This document shows, piece by piece, positions 7,850 through 16,049 of a stretch of DNA of 18,347 bases. A program made the translations under genes and the position numbers. Below the pieces are notes generated by a model, which had not been told where the DNA came from, searched no databases, and worked only from the letters and a program-made list of their open reading frames with translations. Origin of the DNA: Candidatus Peribacter sp. UBA6535 (lineage in GTDB: Bacteria; Patescibacteriota; Gracilibacteria; Peribacterales; Peribacteraceae); the NCBI GenBank assembly GCA_002436205.1, contig DJKT01000031.1, forward strand, positions 14,599 through 32,945, given 5' to 3'. Position 1 is the first letter of the stretch. Every line of letters starts with the position of its first letter.

Positions 7850-8455
7850 ATGGCCTACGCCCTCCCCGATCTTCCCTATGCATATGATGCTCTCGAGCCG
7901 CATATTGATGCGCGTACGATGGAAATTCATCACGATAAGCATCACGCAGGATACGTAGCCAAAGTGAACGCAGCCCTCGAAGGAACAGAGTTTGCCAATC
8001 AGCCTATCGAAGACGTCATTGCTAATCTGAATCAGATTCCTGAAGATAAGCGCACAGCTGTGAGGAATAATGGTGGAGGGCATGCAAATCACTCACTCTT
8101 TTGGACAATCTTAAGTCCTGATGGAAGGGGGATACCTTCGGGTGATCTGGCGGAGGAAATCAACTCCACATTTGGATCGGTTGATGCCCTTAAGAAAGAA
8201 TTTTCTTTGGCAGCAGCTACCCGATTTGGTTCCGGATGGGCATGGCTCTCCAACGATGGAGGGTCATTGAAAGTAGAAAGCACAGCCAACCAAGACAGCC
8301 CTCTAATGGAAGGTCGAACTCCTATTCTTGGACTTGATGTTTGGGAACATGCATATTACCTCAATTACCAAAACAAGCGCCCGGATTACATAGAAGCGTT
8401 TTGGAACACCGTGAATTGGGAAGAGGTAGGAAGGAGGTTCGAGGAAGGGAAATAG
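7850..8455 (+). CDS. sodA: Superoxide dismutase, Mn type
   Basis: Converts superoxide to oxygen and hydrogen peroxide; 201 residues, the usual length, with no signal peptide and so cytoplasmic. Metal ligands are visible as His27 (EIHHDKHHAGY), His81 (GGGHANHSLFW), Asp163 and His167 (GLDVWEHAYYLNYQN). The second-shell Gln148 in NQDSPL and Gly76-Gly77 before HANH are the pattern of Mn-type rather than Fe-type enzymes, although cambialistic activity cannot be excluded. The start is MAYALPDLPY, the family's standard N-terminus; no Shine-Dalgarno precedes it. Its presence fits an organism that meets oxygen. The TMTC-like gene begins 54 nt downstream after a repeat, with no terminator seen, so co-transcription is possible. 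Confidence 0.97.
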   Translation: MAYALPDLPYAYDALEPHIDARTMEIHHDKHHAGYVAKVNAALEGTEFANQPIEDVIANLNQIPEDKRTAVRNNGGGHANHSLFWTILSPDGRGIPSGDLAEEINSTFGSVDALKKEFSLAAATRFGSGWAWLSNDGGSLKVESTANQDSPLMEGRTPILGLDVWEHAYYLNYQNKRPDYIEAFWNTVNWEEVGRRFEEGK

Positions 8456-8542
8456 TTATTAGTAATCAGTAATTAGTAATCAGTAATTAGTGTAGTATGC
8501 TACTACTTTATGGCATATAACCGATTACTGATTACCGATAAC
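8455..8542. repeat. Inverted repeat plus 14-bp tandem repeat flanking the first TMTC-like start
   Basis: AGTAATCAGTAATT is tandemly duplicated (8461-8474 and 8475-8488). The arm at 8455-8475 is nearly the reverse complement of 8522-8542 (17 of 21 positions exact, the rest G-T compatible). The right arm lies inside the annotated first codons of the TMTC-like gene, and the ATG at 8510 sits in the loop. It belongs to the same sequence family as 1676-1705. Confidence 0.65.
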
Positions 8543-10192
8543 TTGTCCGCTCGACAGTTAACAGCAGCCGTCATTGGTCTTTTTATAACGATAGGATTTC
8601 TCATCTACGGCTACAGTGTCATTACCAATCAATTTGTAGAGTTTGATGACACGTTACTAATAATAGATAACCTCTCGGTCATTCAAGCGGGCAGACTCTC
8701 TTCCGTTCTCTGGGCATTTGGGCATTACGATCCGGAACTTTATATTCCATTGACGTTTGTTTCCTTTCAGCTGGACGCGGTAATCGGAGGCTTAAATCCT
8801 TGGATTTTTCACCTCGACAATCTCTTTCAGCACATCATCAATAGCCTTCTTATTACATGGATCTTAAAGCTCCTCTTCAAGCGTACCGATGCAGCAGTTA
8901 TTCTTGGTCTACTCTTTCTTGTTCATCCACTCAACACAGAAGCAGTTGCATGGGCTAGCGGAAGAAAAGACCTCCTGTCGACACTGTATTTCTTGGCATC
9001 TATTGGGATGTATTTGCGCTTTAGGCAGTACGAAAAAATCAAACTGTATTGGGCGTCTCTTGGGCTCTTTGTTCTTGCACTCTTTGCAAAGATTTCTGTC
9101 GCTCCACTTCCCATTGCCCTCCTTGCATTTGACTGGCTTTTAGATCAATCGATTTCCCTCCGGAACATCTGGAGGAAGAAAGGGTTCTTTATCGCCGCTC
9201 TATTTCTAGGGCTCATCGCACTACTCGGTAAAGACCAAGTACTCGCACGTTCTTCCACAGAGAGCGTGCTCCTTCTTATCCCCAGAACGATTCTGTTTTA
9301 TATAGAGAAACTCATACTTCCTATCAATCTTTCTATCCTCTATCCGTATCCACAGGAGTCTGTCACGTTAATGAATCCTGCAATTGCGTTTTCTGTTCTT
9401 GTATTCATTGCTGCTATCGTTGCGATGTGGATCTATCGAAAGAGGCAGAGAGTAGTTGTCTGTGGAGCGGTGATTGCCTTCGTTCTTCTTAGCCCAAGTT
9501 TCTTGCAGTACTACAGAGGGGCAGAGCTCTATTTGGCAACAGATAGGTATATGTACATGCCTTTTCTTGGAGTACTCATGATACTTGCTCCGTTACTGAT
9601 ATATCTTCTTAAGAGATGGGAACGCGTAACCTATGGTGTGTGTGCAGCAGTGATAGCAATCTTTGCCATTGCCTCATTCCAGAGATCAAAAGTTTGGGAA
9701 AATACCTACACACTCTTTGCAAATTCCCTCGAAACTGCAGAGACATTTGGAGCGTACGAAAAGGTTGGCGTGTGGTTTTTGCGAGAAGGTCACCGAAAAG
9801 AAGCTATAGCAGCACTTAAACGTTCGATAGAACTGGGGCCTACCTCCGCTGCATATTTCCGTTTAGGTGTAGCTGCTATGGAAGCAGGCAACAGAGAGGA
9901 TGCCAAGCTCTTCACAGAAGAAGCGCTGAGACTCAGCCCGGAAAACAATCAAGCCCTCACAAATATGAGCATGTTCTATTGGGATGAAGGTAATGTCGCA
10001 GAAGCCATACGGCATGCAGAGCTCTCTATACAATATCATCCGTTTAGCGAGATGGGACTCGGAAATCTTGCGACCATCTATACACTTACCGGACAGAAGG
10101 AAAAGGCTCTGGTGGTTATAGAAACCATGCTGGATGTCTATCCCAACCACGAAAGGGTGCCACCGCTCCTAAAAATACTACACGGCGAATAA
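8510..10192 (+). CDS. TMTC-like membrane protein with C-terminal TPRs (putative GT-C glycosyltransferase), paralogue 1
   Basis: 560 residues: about ten hydrophobic segments, then roughly four TPR units (about 413-555). Family-defining motifs are the acidic FDD at 45-47 in the first external loop, HYDPELYIPLTF followed by GGLNPWIFHLDNLFQHIIN (about 72-111), HPLNTEAVAW (139-148) with GRKDLL (151-156), and TDRYMYMPFLGV. These match the DUF1736/TMTC pattern; eukaryotic TMTC proteins are ER protein O-mannosyltransferases using lipid-linked mannose, so a transfer role at the cytoplasmic membrane is inferred. The ATG at 8510 is assumed; residues 3-12 are encoded by a repeat arm, so a TTG at codon 12 is a possible true start. 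The next paralogue starts 13 nt after its stop. Confidence 0.83.
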   Translation: MAYNRLLITDNLSARQLTAAVIGLFITIGFLIYGYSVITNQFVEFDDTLLIIDNLSVIQAGRLSSVLWAFGHYDPELYIPLTFVSFQLDAVIGGLNPWIFHLDNLFQHIINSLLITWILKLLFKRTDAAVILGLLFLVHPLNTEAVAWASGRKDLLSTLYFLASIGMYLRFRQYEKIKLYWASLGLFVLALFAKISVAPLPIALLAFDWLLDQSISLRNIWRKKGFFIAALFLGLIALLGKDQVLARSSTESVLLLIPRTILFYIEKLILPINLSILYPYPQESVTLMNPAIAFSVLVFIAAIVAMWIYRKRQRVVVCGAVIAFVLLSPSFLQYYRGAELYLATDRYMYMPFLGVLMILAPLLIYLLKRWERVTYGVCAAVIAIFAIASFQRSKVWENTYTLFANSLETAETFGAYEKVGVWFLREGHRKEAIAALKRSIELGPTSAAYFRLGVAAMEAGNREDAKLFTEEALRLSPENNQALTNMSMFYWDEGNVAEAIRHAELSIQYHPFSEMGLGNLATIYTLTGQKEKALVVIETMLDVYPNHERVPPLLKILHGE

Positions 10193-10197
10193 AGGAG
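10192..10197 (+). promoter_or_regulatory. Shine-Dalgarno site of the second TMTC-like gene
   Basis: AAGGAG overlaps the stop codon of the upstream gene and lies 8 nt before the ATG at 10206. It decides that start against a GTG at 10200, which would be only 2 nt away. It is the only canonical Shine-Dalgarno in the window and indicates translation within a bicistronic mRNA. Confidence 0.8.
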
Positions 10198-10205
10198 TAG
10201 TGTTC

Positions 10206-11813
10206 ATGTATAGTGTCGCTGTGTCATTGAGATATTATTTTGCTGTGATTCTGGCTTTTGGCGCTATAGCACTTCTTGTGTACGGTGCATCACTTGGCAA
10301 CGAATTTATTGCATTTGATGATGATACGCTTGTGTATGATAATCCTGCTATTCAAGAGTTGTCCCTCTCTTCTGTAGCGTGGATATTTACGCATTTTGAT
10401 CCGGAGCTCTACATTCCACTGACATCCTTTAGTTATCAAATAGATCATGCAATTGCAGGCATGAATCCAACGCAGTTTTCGGTGCACAATCTTCTGTTAC
10501 ATATTCTCAATGCAGTTCTTGTAGTAGCGATATTGTCGCGGATGACAGTACAGAGAAAGTGGTCCCTCTTTGCGGGGCTCCTCTTTTTAATTCATCCCTT
10601 GCATACCGAAGCAGTGGTATGGATAGCTTCGAGAAAAGATCTACTGTCTACATTCTTTTTCCTCCTGTCGGTTGGTACGTATCTTCTATTTGTGGGTCAG
10701 CCAAAACGACAAAGATTTCTCTGGTACGGGTTGAGTGTATTGGCATTTGGATTGGGTCTTCTTTCCAAGGTATCCATTGTCTTATTGCCGCTTGTACTTT
10801 TGCTCATTGATTACTGGAACAAAAGGTCACTCTCTAGACGTTTAGTGTTCGATAAGATTCCCTTCTTCTGTCTCAGCGCCATTTTCGGATGTGTCGCTGT
10901 ATTAGGTAAGGAGGATGTGTTGGGAGATTCGTCATTCATACAGGGGGTATTGATGGCAGCAAGAAGTACGGCATTTTACCTGCAAAAGTTTTTCGTGCCG
11001 ACGTCTCTGTCTCTGGTGTATCCCCATTTAGGCCCCGTGACTCTCCTCGATATGCACTTTGCGGTTTCTGTACTGGTGATCATTGCTCTCTCTATTGCCG
11101 TGACTGTAGCGAGGTCTCGCAAAATATGGGCAGCAGTAGGTATCGGGTTCTGTACCATATTTCCGAGCTTCTTTAACTACGCCAAGGGAGGTGATCTGTA
11201 TTTTGCATCCGATCGTTATGCGTACTTACCGTCTGTGGCACTTCTTTTGATTTTGGTATTTCTGTTGCAGCGAATACGCTTAGACAGAAGAGTCACCATC
11301 ACATGTGCAGTGATAATTGCTCTATTTTCGTATACTGCACATCGTCAGTCTTTGCATTGGAAAAATACCAATACCTTATTTTCGCATGTCATTGATCTTT
11401 ACGAAGAGACCTACTTTGCGCATACAAAAGTAGCAACATATCTTATTAACGAAGGAGACCATGAAACAGCGCGGTCACATTTGGAAAGATCACTAGCCAT
11501 CAAACCCACCGGACGTGCGTACTACAATCTTGGAATCCTTGCGCTCAAAGAAGAGCAAAATGATGCGGCACTGGGATTTTTTGAGCAGGCGGTGGAGGTA
11601 CACGAGGGGCTTCCGTATGCACATATGAATCTTGGCTATCTCTACTATCTGCGTGGTGACATGGAGCTGGCTATCCAAAATGCGGAGCAAGCTGTGCTCC
11701 TTGCCCCGGAAGACCAAGACATTGCCCAGAATCTTGCAGGCATATATAAGGCTGCAGGACGTATAGAGGATGCAGAGAGAATATTTGACCGTATTCGTAT
11801 TGAGGGAAGGTGA
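10206..11813 (+). CDS. TMTC-like membrane protein with C-terminal TPRs (putative GT-C glycosyltransferase), paralogue 2
   Basis: 535 residues. A hydrophobic helix at about 10-30 leads to FDDDTLVYDN (37-46); then come THFDPELYIPLTSFSYQ, GMNPTQFSVHNLLLHILN, HPLHTEAVVWIASRKDLLST and ASDRYAYLPSVALLLIL. Further membrane helices follow, and from about residue 400 four TPR-like units (for example RAYYNLGILALKEEQNDAAL and YAHMNLGYLYYLRGDMELAI). The motifs match paralogue 1 in order, but the proteins are clearly diverged, so the duplication is not recent. It is the second gene of the pair, ends in TGA (evidence against the TGA=Gly code), and is followed by a spacer with the rpoB promoter. Substrate is unknown; protein O-glycosylation is inferred from the eukaryotic family. 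Confidence 0.83.
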   Translation: MYSVAVSLRYYFAVILAFGAIALLVYGASLGNEFIAFDDDTLVYDNPAIQELSLSSVAWIFTHFDPELYIPLTSFSYQIDHAIAGMNPTQFSVHNLLLHILNAVLVVAILSRMTVQRKWSLFAGLLFLIHPLHTEAVVWIASRKDLLSTFFFLLSVGTYLLFVGQPKRQRFLWYGLSVLAFGLGLLSKVSIVLLPLVLLLIDYWNKRSLSRRLVFDKIPFFCLSAIFGCVAVLGKEDVLGDSSFIQGVLMAARSTAFYLQKFFVPTSLSLVYPHLGPVTLLDMHFAVSVLVIIALSIAVTVARSRKIWAAVGIGFCTIFPSFFNYAKGGDLYFASDRYAYLPSVALLLILVFLLQRIRLDRRVTITCAVIIALFSYTAHRQSLHWKNTNTLFSHVIDLYEETYFAHTKVATYLINEGDHETARSHLERSLAIKPTGRAYYNLGILALKEEQNDAALGFFEQAVEVHEGLPYAHMNLGYLYYLRGDMELAIQNAEQAVLLAPEDQDIAQNLAGIYKAAGRIEDAERIFDRIRIEGR

Positions 11814-11821
11814 TATTTGTC

Positions 11822-11851
11822 AGCTCCCCTCTACGGCGGCCGGGTTTTTTT
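11822..11851 (+). terminator. Possible terminator containing a fragment of the 1494-1619 repeat
   Basis: AGCTCCCCTCTA (11822-11833) is the exact reverse complement of 1526-1537 in the large repeat. It is followed by the GC-rich CGGCGGCCGGG and seven T residues (11845-11851). Only short stems can be drawn (CCC with GGG, or CGGCCG on itself), so termination is plausible because of position and T run but not well supported by structure. Confidence 0.35.
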
Positions 11852-11886
11852 GATGTGAAGAGAATAAGGCTTTTGCGCTATTTTAG

Positions 11887-11914
11887 TTGACTTGAGGCCT
11901 AGAATGCCTAGAAT
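11887..11914 (+). promoter_or_regulatory. Sigma70-type promoter of rpoB with duplicated -10
   Basis: TTGACT (11887-11892), a 16-nt spacer, then TAGAAT (11909-11914) make a near-consensus promoter. The -10 lies in a 9-bp tandem duplication GCCTAGAAT GCCTAGAAT (11897-11914); the first copy is too close to the -35 to serve. Transcription would begin near 11921, leaving an 80-nt leader that ends in a C-run (eight C) and lacks a Shine-Dalgarno. Confidence 0.75.
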
Positions 11915-12002
11915 ACAGCCCGATTGCAGCGGATCCCCCTGATTGTGTTTTGAGAGCTGCCGGAAATTTGCGTTCTATTTGCTAAAACCCCCCCCTGCTC
12001 TT

Positions 12003-15000
12003 ATGGCTACAAAAAAAGCCTCAACCAAGAAGCCGGCTAAGAAAGCCGCTGCTACAAAGAAGCCCGTTCGACCAACTCAGGGTAAAAAAGTCGTTGCGAA
12101 AAAAAAGGTCGCACCCAAGAAAGTAGCTCCAAAGAAAGTCGTACCCAAGAAAGTAGCTCCAAAGAAAGTTGTACCCAAAAAGACACCCGAAGCTGCTAAA
12201 AAGACCGTCGCTAAGAAGACAGCTGATACCATAAAAAAAGCTGTGAAAAAGCCTGCCCCTAAGGCATATAAGATGCAGGTTATTGATGATGTGCTTCCGA
12301 ACCTTATCCCGCACGTTGTCCCTTCTGCTGGAAAATTCTCTGCAGCGTTTAAAAATTTGCCGGCTCACTTACAGCCAATTAAGGTAAGTAGTGGAAGAGC
12401 ATTTATAGTGGAAGATGAGCAACTGAGCCAAATAGACTCTCTCATCGAAATGCAGATTGATAGTTACAAATGGTTCCTGACAGAAGGACTCAAAGAGCTA
12501 TTGCAGGAGATCAGTCCTATTGCTGACTTCTCCGGTAAAAAGATGGAGCTGCGTGTACTGGGACACTCCTTTGATCCCCCAAAATACGAACCATCAATCT
12601 GTCGTCGCAGGAATCTTAGCTACGAAGCGGTGATGAAAGGAAATGTACAGCTTATTAATAAAGAGACCGGAGAAATTAAAGAACAGGATGTATTCCTTGG
12701 AAGCATCCCACTGATGACCGATATCGGAACATTTATTGTTGGAGGAATCGAGCGTGTGGTTGTGCACCAATTGGTGCGTAGCCCCGGAGTATTTTTTTCC
12801 AAGATGGCTGCTTACCCCAAAAACCATGCAGCGAAAATTATTCCAAAGCGTGGTGTGTGGCTGGAGATCGAAACCGATCGTCGCGGTATTATCAGCTGTA
12901 AAATTGACCGTAAAAGAAAGATCCCTGTAACACAACTTCTGCGTGTGTTTGGATACGATACAGATAGCAAGATTCTTGATGAATTTGCGGATGTTGTTGG
13001 TGAAAAAGACTACATCCTTACGACTCTTGAAAAGGATACAGAGCGCACAGTAGAAGATGCGTATCAGAGTATCTACCGCAAGATTCGTCCGGGTGATTTG
13101 GCTACACCTGAGAACGCAAAGCAACTGGTCGATAGCTTGTTCTTCGATTTCAAACGTTATGACTCCGGTGCTATTGCTCGTTACAAAATGAACCGCAGAT
13201 TCAATCTAAAAACTGCAGAGAATGAGGAGCATCGCGTATTTAGAGCAGAGGATTTTGTCGCTATCGTCAAAGAGCTCATCAAGCTCAATAACGGAGAAGG
13301 TACTCCCGATGATATCGATCACCTTAGCAACCGTCGTATCCGCTCCGTAGGTGAGTTGGTGCAAAACAAATATCGTGTGGGTCTCGTACGTACTGAGCGT
13401 ATTGTCAAAGATCGTATGACGGTGATGGACCTAGAAACCGTAACACCAATGCAGCTGATTAACTGCCGTCCAATTACAGCTGCTATGCGTGAATTCTTTG
13501 CGAGTTCACAGCTTTCACAGTTTATGGATCAAACCAATCCACTGGCAGAGCTGGCACACAAGCGTCGTCTAAGCGCTATGGGTCCTGGAGGACTTAGCCG
13601 AGAGCGTGCAAGCTTCGATGTTCGAGACGTGCACCCATCGCACTACGGACGTATTTGTCCTGTTGCGACCCCAGAAGGTCCGAACATTGGTCTGGTGATG
13701 CACTTGGCAGGATTTGGAAAAGTAAATGAGTATGGTTTCTTGATGACACCGTACCGTGAAGTAAAAAACACTATTCCGCTGAGTGCAGAGAAACTTCTCG
13801 GTCGCACCCTTGATGAAAATATCAAGGACGGTCGCAAAATTATTGCAAAAGAGGGAGAGGTTGTAGAGGCAAAGGGTATTGCTACAAAAGTTATTGCACA
13901 ACTCAAAAAAGATAAGCGCACAGAAATACCTGTACGTGCGTACATTTCAGGAAAAGTAGAGTACGTTGATGCAGAACAGGAGCGTCACCTTACGATTGCG
14001 CAGGCACAGCACAGCTACTCGGAGAACGATGAGTTCCTCCACACACGTGTTTCCGCTCGTAAGAGTAGCGAACCGACATTTGCGCACGTACGTGACATCA
14101 CACATGTTGATGTATCACCAAAGCAGATTATCTCTGTCTCTACAGCGCTCATTCCGTTCCTAGAGCACGACGATAATACTCGTGCATCTATGGGTACGAA
14201 TATGCAGAGGCAGGCAGTGCCTATCGTCAGTCCTAGTGCCCCACTTGTTGGAACTGGTATGGAAGGTCTTGCTGCGAGAGCGAGTGGACATGCACTTCTT
14301 GCAGAAGAAGATGGAGAGGTAACCTACGCAGACAGTAATGAAATTTCAGTCGTATACAAGAGCGGACGCAAGGCAACATATGAATTAACCTCGTATGTTC
14401 GCGGTAACCAAGGAACATGTTTCCACATGCGTCCAAAGGTGCGTCGCAGTGAAAAAGTTCGTAAAGGAGATAGTCTTGCAGATGGTGCATCCATCGAAGA
14501 TGGAGAGCTAGCTCTTGGGCAAAACTTGCTTGTGGCATATATGTCATGGCAAGGGTACAACTACGAGGATGCGGTGATTATTTCCGATCGCGTTGCACGT
14601 CAGGGTCTCTTCGACTCTATTCACATTGAGTCCTATGTAACGGATGTACGTGATACGAAGTTAGGGTCCGAAACCGTTACGCGTGATATTCCGAATGTAG
14701 GTGAGGCCAAGCTCAAAGATCTTGATGCTGATGGTGTTGTGAGTATTGGTGCTACCGTACACGAAGGAGATATCCTTGTTGGTAAAATTACGCCAAAAGG
14801 AGAAACAGAACTCACACCAGAAGAGCGTCTCTTGCAGGCGATTTTCGGAGACACAGCGAAAGATGTTAAAGATAGCTCTCTAAGACTCCCAGGTGGTGCA
14901 GGAGGAAAGGTAGTTGATGTCCACATTTTTGATCGCACGGAGGGTGATGAGCTATCAACAGGTGTTATCAAGCAGATAAAAGTCTTCGTTGCACAGACAC

Positions 15001-15974
15001 GAAAGGTGCAGGTTGGAGATAAGTTTGCAGGACGTCACGGAAACAAGGGTGTGGTATCACGTATAGTTCCTTCCGAAGATATGCCATACCTCGCAGATGG
15101 TACTCCAGTAGACATCATCCTCAACCCGCTTGGTGTGACGTCGCGTATGAACATCGGACAGATCCTCGAGACACACCTTGGTTGGGCATGTGACAAGTTA
15201 GGAATTAAGATCGCAACGCCTGCTCTTGATGGTGTTGGAACAGAATTGATTACAGACTTCCTCAAAGCAGCAGACCTGCCAGAGAGTGGAAAAGTACAAC
15301 TCTTCGATGGATTTACCGGTGAGAAATTCTCACACGAAACAACAGTGGGAATGGTATACATGATCAAACTGCTTCACCTTGTAGAAGATAAGATTCACGC
15401 ACGTAGCGTTGGACCGTACTCACTTGTAACACAGCAGCCACTTGGTGGTAAGGCGCAACACGGTGGACAGCGATTCGGTGAAATGGAGGTCTGGGCTCTA
15501 GAAGCTTACGGTGCTGCCCACATATTGCAGGAAATGCTGACGATCAAGTCCGATGATGTCATCGGAAGGTCTAAGGCGTACGAGTCTATCGTAAAGGGAG
15601 AGCCAATTCGCAGGCCAAGTATTCCTGAGTCATTCAATGTTCTTGTCAAAGAGCTGCAGGCACTCGGACTCAAGGTTGATCTTCTCAAGTTCAAAGAAGA
15701 AGTCGAACCAGAAGAGCGGGTTACTATCGAACAAGGAGAAGTGGAAGAGGTGGAATTGCAGACACGCGTAGAAGCAGAAGAGCAAGAAGAGGGAGCTACT
15801 GTTGCTGAAGAAGATAAGATTGCAGAGATGGCAGATGGAACAGAGCAAGAAACCGAGTCTGACGAAGAGGTAAAGAAGGGCGTCGAAGAAGGTGCAGAAG
15901 TAGATGCTTCCGGTAAGACGCAGAAAGATGAAATGGAAGACTCCGTATCAGAAGAAGCAATGGATGCAGCGTAG
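12003..15974 (+). CDS. rpoB: DNA-directed RNA polymerase beta subunit with basic N-tail and acidic C-tail
   Basis: Beta subunit of RNA polymerase, 1323 residues. The conserved core starts near residue 140 (IDSLIEMQIDSYKWFLTEGL) and includes RSPGVFFSKMA, the rifampicin-pocket segment SSQLSQFMDQTNPLAELAHK followed by RRLSAMGPGGLSRERA (the Asp, His and Ser of the classic resistance positions are intact), HYGRICPVATPEGPNIGL, GDILVGKITPKGETELTPEE, KFAGRHGNKGVVSRI and GGKAQHGGQRFGEMEVWALE. Residues 1-90 are a histone-H1-like tail with 33 Lys, including five V(A/V)PKK pentads at 36-60. Residues 1232-1323 are an acidic tail with 37 Asp/Glu. The ATG at 12003 (MATKKAST) is preferred to an upstream in-frame TTG at 11943, whose extra 20 residues look untranslated. 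It has its own promoter; rpoC is not next to it. Confidence 0.97.
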   Translation: MATKKASTKKPAKKAAATKKPVRPTQGKKVVAKKKVAPKKVAPKKVVPKKVAPKKVVPKKTPEAAKKTVAKKTADTIKKAVKKPAPKAYKMQVIDDVLPNLIPHVVPSAGKFSAAFKNLPAHLQPIKVSSGRAFIVEDEQLSQIDSLIEMQIDSYKWFLTEGLKELLQEISPIADFSGKKMELRVLGHSFDPPKYEPSICRRRNLSYEAVMKGNVQLINKETGEIKEQDVFLGSIPLMTDIGTFIVGGIERVVVHQLVRSPGVFFSKMAAYPKNHAAKIIPKRGVWLEIETDRRGIISCKIDRKRKIPVTQLLRVFGYDTDSKILDEFADVVGEKDYILTTLEKDTERTVEDAYQSIYRKIRPGDLATPENAKQLVDSLFFDFKRYDSGAIARYKMNRRFNLKTAENEEHRVFRAEDFVAIVKELIKLNNGEGTPDDIDHLSNRRIRSVGELVQNKYRVGLVRTERIVKDRMTVMDLETVTPMQLINCRPITAAMREFFASSQLSQFMDQTNPLAELAHKRRLSAMGPGGLSRERASFDVRDVHPSHYGRICPVATPEGPNIGLVMHLAGFGKVNEYGFLMTPYREVKNTIPLSAEKLLGRTLDENIKDGRKIIAKEGEVVEAKGIATKVIAQLKKDKRTEIPVRAYISGKVEYVDAEQERHLTIAQAQHSYSENDEFLHTRVSARKSSEPTFAHVRDITHVDVSPKQIISVSTALIPFLEHDDNTRASMGTNMQRQAVPIVSPSAPLVGTGMEGLAARASGHALLAEEDGEVTYADSNEISVVYKSGRKATYELTSYVRGNQGTCFHMRPKVRRSEKVRKGDSLADGASIEDGELALGQNLLVAYMSWQGYNYEDAVIISDRVARQGLFDSIHIESYVTDVRDTKLGSETVTRDIPNVGEAKLKDLDADGVVSIGATVHEGDILVGKITPKGETELTPEERLLQAIFGDTAKDVKDSSLRLPGGAGGKVVDVHIFDRTEGDELSTGVIKQIKVFVAQTRKVQVGDKFAGRHGNKGVVSRIVPSEDMPYLADGTPVDIILNPLGVTSRMNIGQILETHLGWACDKLGIKIATPALDGVGTELITDFLKAADLPESGKVQLFDGFTGEKFSHETTVGMVYMIKLLHLVEDKIHARSVGPYSLVTQQPLGGKAQHGGQRFGEMEVWALEAYGAAHILQEMLTIKSDDVIGRSKAYESIVKGEPIRRPSIPESFNVLVKELQALGLKVDLLKFKEEVEPEERVTIEQGEVEEVELQTRVEAEEQEEGATVAEEDKIAEMADGTEQETESDEEVKKGVEEGAEVDASGKTQKDEMEDSVSEEAMDAA
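12108..12182 (+). repeat. In-frame tandem repeat in the rpoB 5' region
   Basis: Five 15-bp units encode V(A/V)PKK. Units 2-3 and 4-5 form a 30-bp duplication (12123-12152 and 12153-12182) differing at about three bases, which suggests a recent slippage expansion. Length changes in multiples of 15 bp would keep the frame. Confidence 0.85.
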
Positions 15975-15989
15975 TTATGATCATATGTC

Positions 15990-16019
15990 AGTAGAGACGC
16001 GGTATACCGCGTCTCTACT
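15990..16019. repeat. Perfect 30-bp palindrome between rpoB and the convergent TMTC-like gene
   Basis: AGTAGAGACGCGGTA is followed directly by its exact reverse complement, TACCGCGTCTCTACT. No T run follows, so it is not a standard intrinsic terminator. The GTAGAGACGCG...CGCGTCTCTAC outline resembles palindromic repeats I recall from cyanobacterial and other genomes. In RNA it would fold into a near-loopless hairpin and could protect or end both convergent mRNAs. Confidence 0.8.
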
Positions 16020-16049
16020 ACTACAGGAAGATAAGCCTTCGTAGATATA

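Noticed and set aside
11943..12002. Upstream TTG extension of rpoB by 20 residues
   Set aside because: It runs through the promoter-proximal leader and C-run, and MATKKAST from the ATG at 12003 is a far more natural start.
13966..14163. Secondary frames inside rpoB, cysS and the S-layer gene
   Set aside because: All lie opposite or out of frame with strongly conserved genes and show no family features.
12600..15700. Rifampicin-resistance substitutions in RpoB
   Set aside because: The Asp, His and Ser positions of the classic resistance region are wild type; NPLAEL is also normal in Bacillus-type enzymes.
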